A stretch of DNA of 64,000 bases, from contig CACZJT010000008.1 of NCBI GenBank assembly GCA_902781565.1, positions 1 to 64,000 of the forward strand. Reading direction: 5' to 3'. The notes beneath the pieces are model-generated. The model made no database searches and had not been told where the DNA came from. It saw nothing but the letters and a program-made list of their open reading frames with translations. Below, in pieces: positions 60,783 through 64,000 of this stretch. Each line of letters opens with the position of its first letter. The stretch's first letter is position 1. The stretch is from an uncultured Ruminococcus sp. (lineage in GTDB: Bacteria; Bacillota; Clostridia; Oscillospirales; Ruminococcaceae). The position numbers and the translations under genes are program-made.

Positions 60783-61982
60783 TTATTCACACAGCCTTTG
60801 AAGCTCGGGGAAAGGCTCTAAAGTGCGTTTCAGAATGCCGTTCACGTAAGAGATAGCCGTTCCGTAATTCGTCATGGGAACGCCCGCGTCCTCGGCGCAT
60901 TTCATGCGGTAGACCATTTCCCGCTCGTTTAGCATACAGCCTCCGCAGTGTATTACGAGCCTAAAGCCCGACAAGTCCTCGGGAAATCCCGTCCCGCTCG
61001 AAAATTCGAGCCTCAATTCCGCGCCCGTTTTGGCTTTGAGCATTTTCGGGAGCTTTTCTGTGCCTATGTCCCCGCACTGGCGGTGGTGGGTGCAGCCCTC
61101 GGAGATGAGCACCCTGTCACCGTCTTTGAGCTGTCCTATCACCGAAGCGCCCTTTACAGCCCCCGTGAGGAAGCCCTTGTACCTCGCCATGAGTATAGAG
61201 AACGAGGTAAGCGTGATGTCCTGCGGGACTATCTTCGACACAAAGGCGAACGCCTGCGAATCTGTCACGACCATAGCAGGCTTTTTCCCGCAGGCGGCAA
61301 GTGTGCCTTCAAGCTCCGACTCGCGGCATACCACGGCTGTAGCGCCCGATTCGAGAAGGTCGCGTATGGTCATCTGCTGGGGGAGTATCAGCCTGCCCTT
61401 GGGGGCGGCGGAGTCTATCGGCACCACCAGCACCACAAGGTCGCCCGCGCTCACGAGGTCGCCTATGAGCCGCTTGTCGTTCGTGACGGGCTTTGCGGCG
61501 GCGGCTATGCGCTCTTTGAGCTCATAGATGTTAGTACCCTCCGCCGCGCTCACGGCTATGGCGTTCACGGGGAGAGCCCCTTCGGGGGCGAGGTCGCATT
61601 TGTTCATGGCGATAACGTAGGGTATCTGCTTTTCCTTAAAAAGCTCTATTAGCTCCTTATCCGACTTGTTCAGTCCCTTTGTGATGTCAGCCACCAGCAC
61701 CGCGCAGTCGGTCTTGTTCAGCACGCGGCGGGTGCGGGCGACCCTCATCTCGCCCAGCCCTCCGACGTCATCAATGCCGGGGGTGTCTATCATCATGACG
61801 GGTCCCAGCGGCAGAAGTTCCATAGCCTTGCTCACGGGGTCTGTGGTAGTCCCCGCCACGTCCGAAACGAGGGCTATATCCTGCCCCGTGACGGCGTTCA
61901 GGACGCTTGATTTGCCCGCGTTCCTACAGCCGAAAAATCCGATATGCACACGCTCGCCCGAGGGGGTGGAGTTCAGGCTCAT
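60783..61982 (-). CDS. hydF: [FeFe]-hydrogenase maturation GTPase HydF
   Basis: 399 residues. A scaffold GTPase that carries and delivers the di-iron subcluster of the H-cluster. G1 GCRNAGKSS near 18, G2 AGTTTDP, G3 DTPGIDD, G4 NKCD; the C-terminal Fe-S cysteines are in EGCTHHRQCGD and HCGGCM. ATG 61982 is preferred to GTG 62015, because an intrinsic terminator occupies 62002-62037. It shows that the genome makes active [FeFe] hydrogenases, relevant to the hydrogenase-like gene at 28.7 kb. hydE and hydG are not here. Confidence 0.94.
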   Translation of the reverse strand: MSLNSTPSGERVHIGFFGCRNAGKSSVLNAVTGQDIALVSDVAGTTTDPVSKAMELLPLGPVMMIDTPGIDDVGGLGEMRVARTRRVLNKTDCAVLVADITKGLNKSDKELIELFKEKQIPYVIAMNKCDLAPEGALPVNAIAVSAAEGTNIYELKERIAAAAKPVTNDKRLIGDLVSAGDLVVLVVPIDSAAPKGRLILPQQMTIRDLLESGATAVVCRESELEGTLAACGKKPAMVVTDSQAFAFVSKIVPQDITLTSFSILMARYKGFLTGAVKGASVIGQLKDGDRVLISEGCTHHRQCGDIGTEKLPKMLKAKTGAELRLEFSSGTGFPEDLSGFRLVIHCGGCMLNEREMVYRMKCAEDAGVPMTNYGTAISYVNGILKRTLEPFPELQRLCE

Positions 61983-62001
61983 AAGCTCACGCACCTTTCC
62001 G

Positions 62002-62037
62002 AAAAAAGGGCGCACCGCATTTCACGGAAACGCCCTT
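62002..62037 (-). terminator. Terminator just upstream of hydF
   Basis: Minus-strand AAGGGCG / CGCCCTT stem-loop followed by six T. It ends only 19 bases before the hydF ATG, so it directly precedes the hydF ribosome site GGAAAGG (62000-61994). Confidence 0.8.
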
Positions 62038-62072
62038 GTTCTCATTTCTGTAAATGTATCAGAGCCGAGATA

Positions 62073-63011
62073 TCAGCCCTTCTTCTTAGCCACAACGAAG
62101 CCGATAACGCCGATAACGACTACAGCGCCGACGATACCGCCCACGATAAGACCCGTATTCGAGGACGAGCCTTCCTTTTCGGCAGCCGAGCTGCTGTCGG
62201 TCGATGCCGCCGCGGTAGTGGTGGTCTCTGCGGGAGCTTCCGTTTCAGCGGGAGCCTCCGTTTCCGCAGGTGCTTCTGTTTCAGCCGCAGTGGTCTCCTC
62301 GGGCTCTTCCTCCTCCTCGACGGGGTCGTTCTCTATGGAGCCGTTGCCGTAAACGTGCTCGATGATCTCATCGGGATTGTCGGCGATCTTGTCGGTAGGC
62401 AGACCCGATATCGTGAAGGTAACTGTTATGGGGTCGGTGGTGACCCATGTCTTGGCGTCCATCTCAGGCTCGGTCTGAGCGTTGTTGCCGTAGCCGTTCT
62501 TGATCTTTATCATCTTTCTGCCGCCGTCATTGACCTCGGGGTCTTCGAGCATCTGTATAGGCTCTTCCTCGCCCTTCTTGTTGGTGGTAGTGCCCTTTGC
62601 GAAGGTGTAGGTCACGCCGTCGATAACGCACTCGTCGATCTCCATTTTGAGATCCTCGTTATCCTCGAAGTTCAGGTCTGCTTCCACGCCCAAGTAGCCC
62701 ACGTTCCAGCCGACTTCCTCAGCCTGCGGAGGGCAGTAGCCGCTCATCTCGACGGTATACTGACCGTTTCCCGTGATGTTTACGTCCTTGTGGGTAACGG
62801 AAACATCATAGGACTCCATCTCATCGGTGGGCTTGTAGTCATCGCCGATGTCCTTGCGGTGATCCCACTGATCCATTATCATCCATACGATACCCGCGTG
62901 ACCGTAAACGCCGTTCTCATCGGCTTCGATATCGGCAGCCGCGCAGGGCAGAGCCGTTACTGCGGCAGCGATAGCCGCTGCGCTCAGACCTGCAAAAATC
63001 TTCTTGAACAT
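62073..63011 (-). CDS. Surface protein with signal peptide and C-terminal anchor
   Basis: 312 residues. Signal peptide 1-26 ending CAAA, a beta-rich exposed region (about 27-220), a Glu/Thr/Pro tract with four AETEAP-type units (about 232-262), a Ser-rich stretch, one membrane helix (about 285-305) and the tail AKKKG. There is no LPxTG. The exposed domain contains DEMESYDVSVTHKDVNITG and DPITVTFTISGLP, suggesting an Ig-like fold, but no family is recognised. GGAGG precedes ATG 63011. Confidence 0.75.
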   Translation of the reverse strand: MFKKIFAGLSAAAIAAAVTALPCAAADIEADENGVYGHAGIVWMIMDQWDHRKDIGDDYKPTDEMESYDVSVTHKDVNITGNGQYTVEMSGYCPPQAEEVGWNVGYLGVEADLNFEDNEDLKMEIDECVIDGVTYTFAKGTTTNKKGEEEPIQMLEDPEVNDGGRKMIKIKNGYGNNAQTEPEMDAKTWVTTDPITVTFTISGLPTDKIADNPDEIIEHVYGNGSIENDPVEEEEEPEETTAAETEAPAETEAPAETEAPAETTTTAAASTDSSSAAEKEGSSSNTGLIVGGIVGAVVVIGVIGFVVAKKKG

Positions 63012-63079
63012 ATTCTATCTCCTCCGTTCGCGGACGTTGATTTATTGTTTGATATCAGTCCGCATGATCCAATATTATG

Positions 63080-63108
63080 ATTATAGCACATTTAGTTTCA
63101 AATTGCAA
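63080..63108 (-). promoter_or_regulatory. Surface-protein gene promoter
   Basis: Minus-strand TTGCAA (63108-63103), 17 bases, TATAAT (63085-63080), 70 bases upstream of ATG 63011. Confidence 0.7.
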
Positions 63109-63121
63109 TAGCCCAAAGAAA

Positions 63122-64000
63122 TTATTTTCCGAGCTCTCTGTAATATTCGCGGTCGGAGAGCCTTTTGTCGAAATCGGTGCGGGGGAGTGGCTTGTCGTAG
63201 TAGTAGCCCTGTATCACATTGCAGCCCGCTTCCGAGAGGAAGTTCACCTGTTCTTTTGACTCCACGCCCTCGGCTATGACGTCTATATTCAGCTCTTTTA
63301 CCATGTTCACAACGTTTTTGAGTATCACCTTGTCAACGACGCTTCGTTCGGTGAGGTCTTTGATAAAGGCGCGGTCGAGCTTGATTATATCGGCTTTTAT
63401 GCTCTTGAGCATGGTGAGGGTGGAATAGCCCGAGCCGAAATCGTCTATGGATATCTTGAAGCCGTATTCATTGAGCGACTTTATGAGCCTGCTCATGAGG
63501 GTGAATTCATCGGTGGAGTAAGTCTCGGTCAGCTCTATCTCGATGAGTTCGTGAGGTATACTGTGGCGGTCGGTGATGTCGCGTATCCTCTCGGCGAGGT
63601 CTCTTACCGCAAGGTCGCGGCGGGAGATGTTCACCGATGTGCGCACGGGGGTCATGCCCTGTGCTATCCATTCTTTCATATTCTCGCATACCCGTTCGAG
63701 CACGTAAAGGTCGAGCTGTGCGATGCTTCCGAGGCGTTCTATGACGGGGATAAATTCCATAGGAGGAACTACCCTGCCGTCCCGTATCCAGCGGACGAGG
63801 GCTTCGCAGCCCACCAGCTCGCAGTCTGCCGAGCGTATCTTGGGCTGATAGTAGACCTGAAACTCCCGCTTCTTGATAGCCTCGGGGAAAGCCGTCATAG
63901 TGCCCTTTGTCCTGATCTCGTTCTCGGTCATGTTCTTTTCGTAGAACACGAAATCCCCCGCCGTACCCGATTTTGCGACCGCGTAAGCGGCGGTGGCGCA
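63122..64000 (-). CDS. GGDEF-EAL cyclic-di-GMP phosphodiesterase, partial
   Basis: The frame is open to the window edge; about 293 residues are visible and the N-terminus is missing. Upstream of the first in-frame GTG at 63949, the codons read AYAVAKSG...DFVFYEKNM, the usual end of a GGDEF domain. The EAL domain is complete with Glu in CEALVRW, Asn in SVNIS, Glu in IELTET, the Asp pair in SIDDFGSGYS, Lys in IIKLDR and Glu in IAEGVES. It should hydrolyse cyclic-di-GMP. Whether the GGDEF part is active cannot be seen. Confidence 0.88.
   Translation of the reverse strand, partial: CATAAYAVAKSGTAGDFVFYEKNMTENEIRTKGTMTAFPEAIKKREFQVYYQPKIRSADCELVGCEALVRWIRDGRVVPPMEFIPVIERLGSIAQLDLYVLERVCENMKEWIAQGMTPVRTSVNISRRDLAVRDLAERIRDITDRHSIPHELIEIELTETYSTDEFTLMSRLIKSLNEYGFKISIDDFGSGYSTLTMLKSIKADIIKLDRAFIKDLTERSVVDKVILKNVVNMVKELNIDVIAEGVESKEQVNFLSEAGCNVIQGYYYDKPLPRTDFDKRLSDREYYRELGK

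Noticed and set aside
1-64000. tRNA, rRNA, prophage or transposase genes
   Set aside because: No cloverleaf-forming tRNA sequence, rRNA segment, integrase or transposase was recognised on either strand by eye; a dedicated scan could still find a tRNA.

Overview
The window is the replication-origin region of a chromosome from an anaerobic Firmicute, most likely a Ruminococcus-like member of the Oscillospiraceae. The evidence is the conserved order gyrA-gyrB-remB-recF-yaaA-dnaN-oriC-dnaA | rpmH-rnpA-yidD-yidC-jag, an [FeFe]-hydrogenase maturase (hydF) beside a hydrogenase-like sensor, a secreted GH5 endoglucanase, abundant GGDEF/EAL proteins, Gram-positive Shine-Dalgarno sites and frequent TTG starts. 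No rRNA, tRNA, CRISPR array or insertion sequence was recognised.

Layout. 1-10.6 kb: a hairpin-rich intergenic element, a YfhO-type membrane protein, a tiny LysM protein with a double-glycine leader, fucO, prmA, a PII-like protein and a heterodimeric ABC exporter. 10.8-21.4 kb (minus strand): gyrA, a TTG-started membrane protein, gyrB, remB, recF, yaaA, dnaN, then oriC and dnaA. The dnaN-dnaA gap carries four exact and several near copies of TTTTCAACA and no classical TTATCCACA. DnaA also has an altered recognition helix. 21.6-25.2 kb (plus strand): rpmH-rnpA-yidD-yidC-jag.

25.3-43.2 kb is an accessory block lying between jag and the par/mnm genes that usually follow it. It holds an EAL protein, DegV, a hydrogenase-like sensor, a DivIVA-like protein, a candidate small RNA and a six-gene minus-strand operon (40.4 to 33.75 kb). 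That operon encodes a zinc-ribbon/LRR protein, a protein kinase with a zinc ribbon, a VWA protein, a PP2C phosphatase, a diguanylate cyclase and a cytidine-deaminase-like domain fused to eleven PQQGY repeats. Kinase, VWA and PP2C match the TerY-P phospho-signalling triad; the combination with the other three genes is the best candidate here for an undescribed system. A divergent pair (sugar-binding lipoprotein plus degenerate GGDEF protein) follows.

43.3-51.6 kb: a divergent ParB paralogue, parA, parB, serS, mnmG, rsmG and mnmE, with five copies of one 16-bp parS-like site (TGTTCCACATGGAACA or its complement) in the gaps. 51.6-64 kb: GH5 cellulase, an SDR epimerase, an MBOAT-like protein without its histidines plus a short DHHW-like partner, a small DUF1232-like protein, xylB, a serine hydrolase, hydF, a surface protein and a GGDEF-EAL protein cut by the window edge.

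Genes left of oriC through gyrA run leftward, and rpmH-jag and parA-mnmE run rightward, as expected for bidirectional replication. The accessory minus-strand genes between 27.6 and 40.4 kb run against the fork. All functions are inferred by reading sequence; no database search was run.
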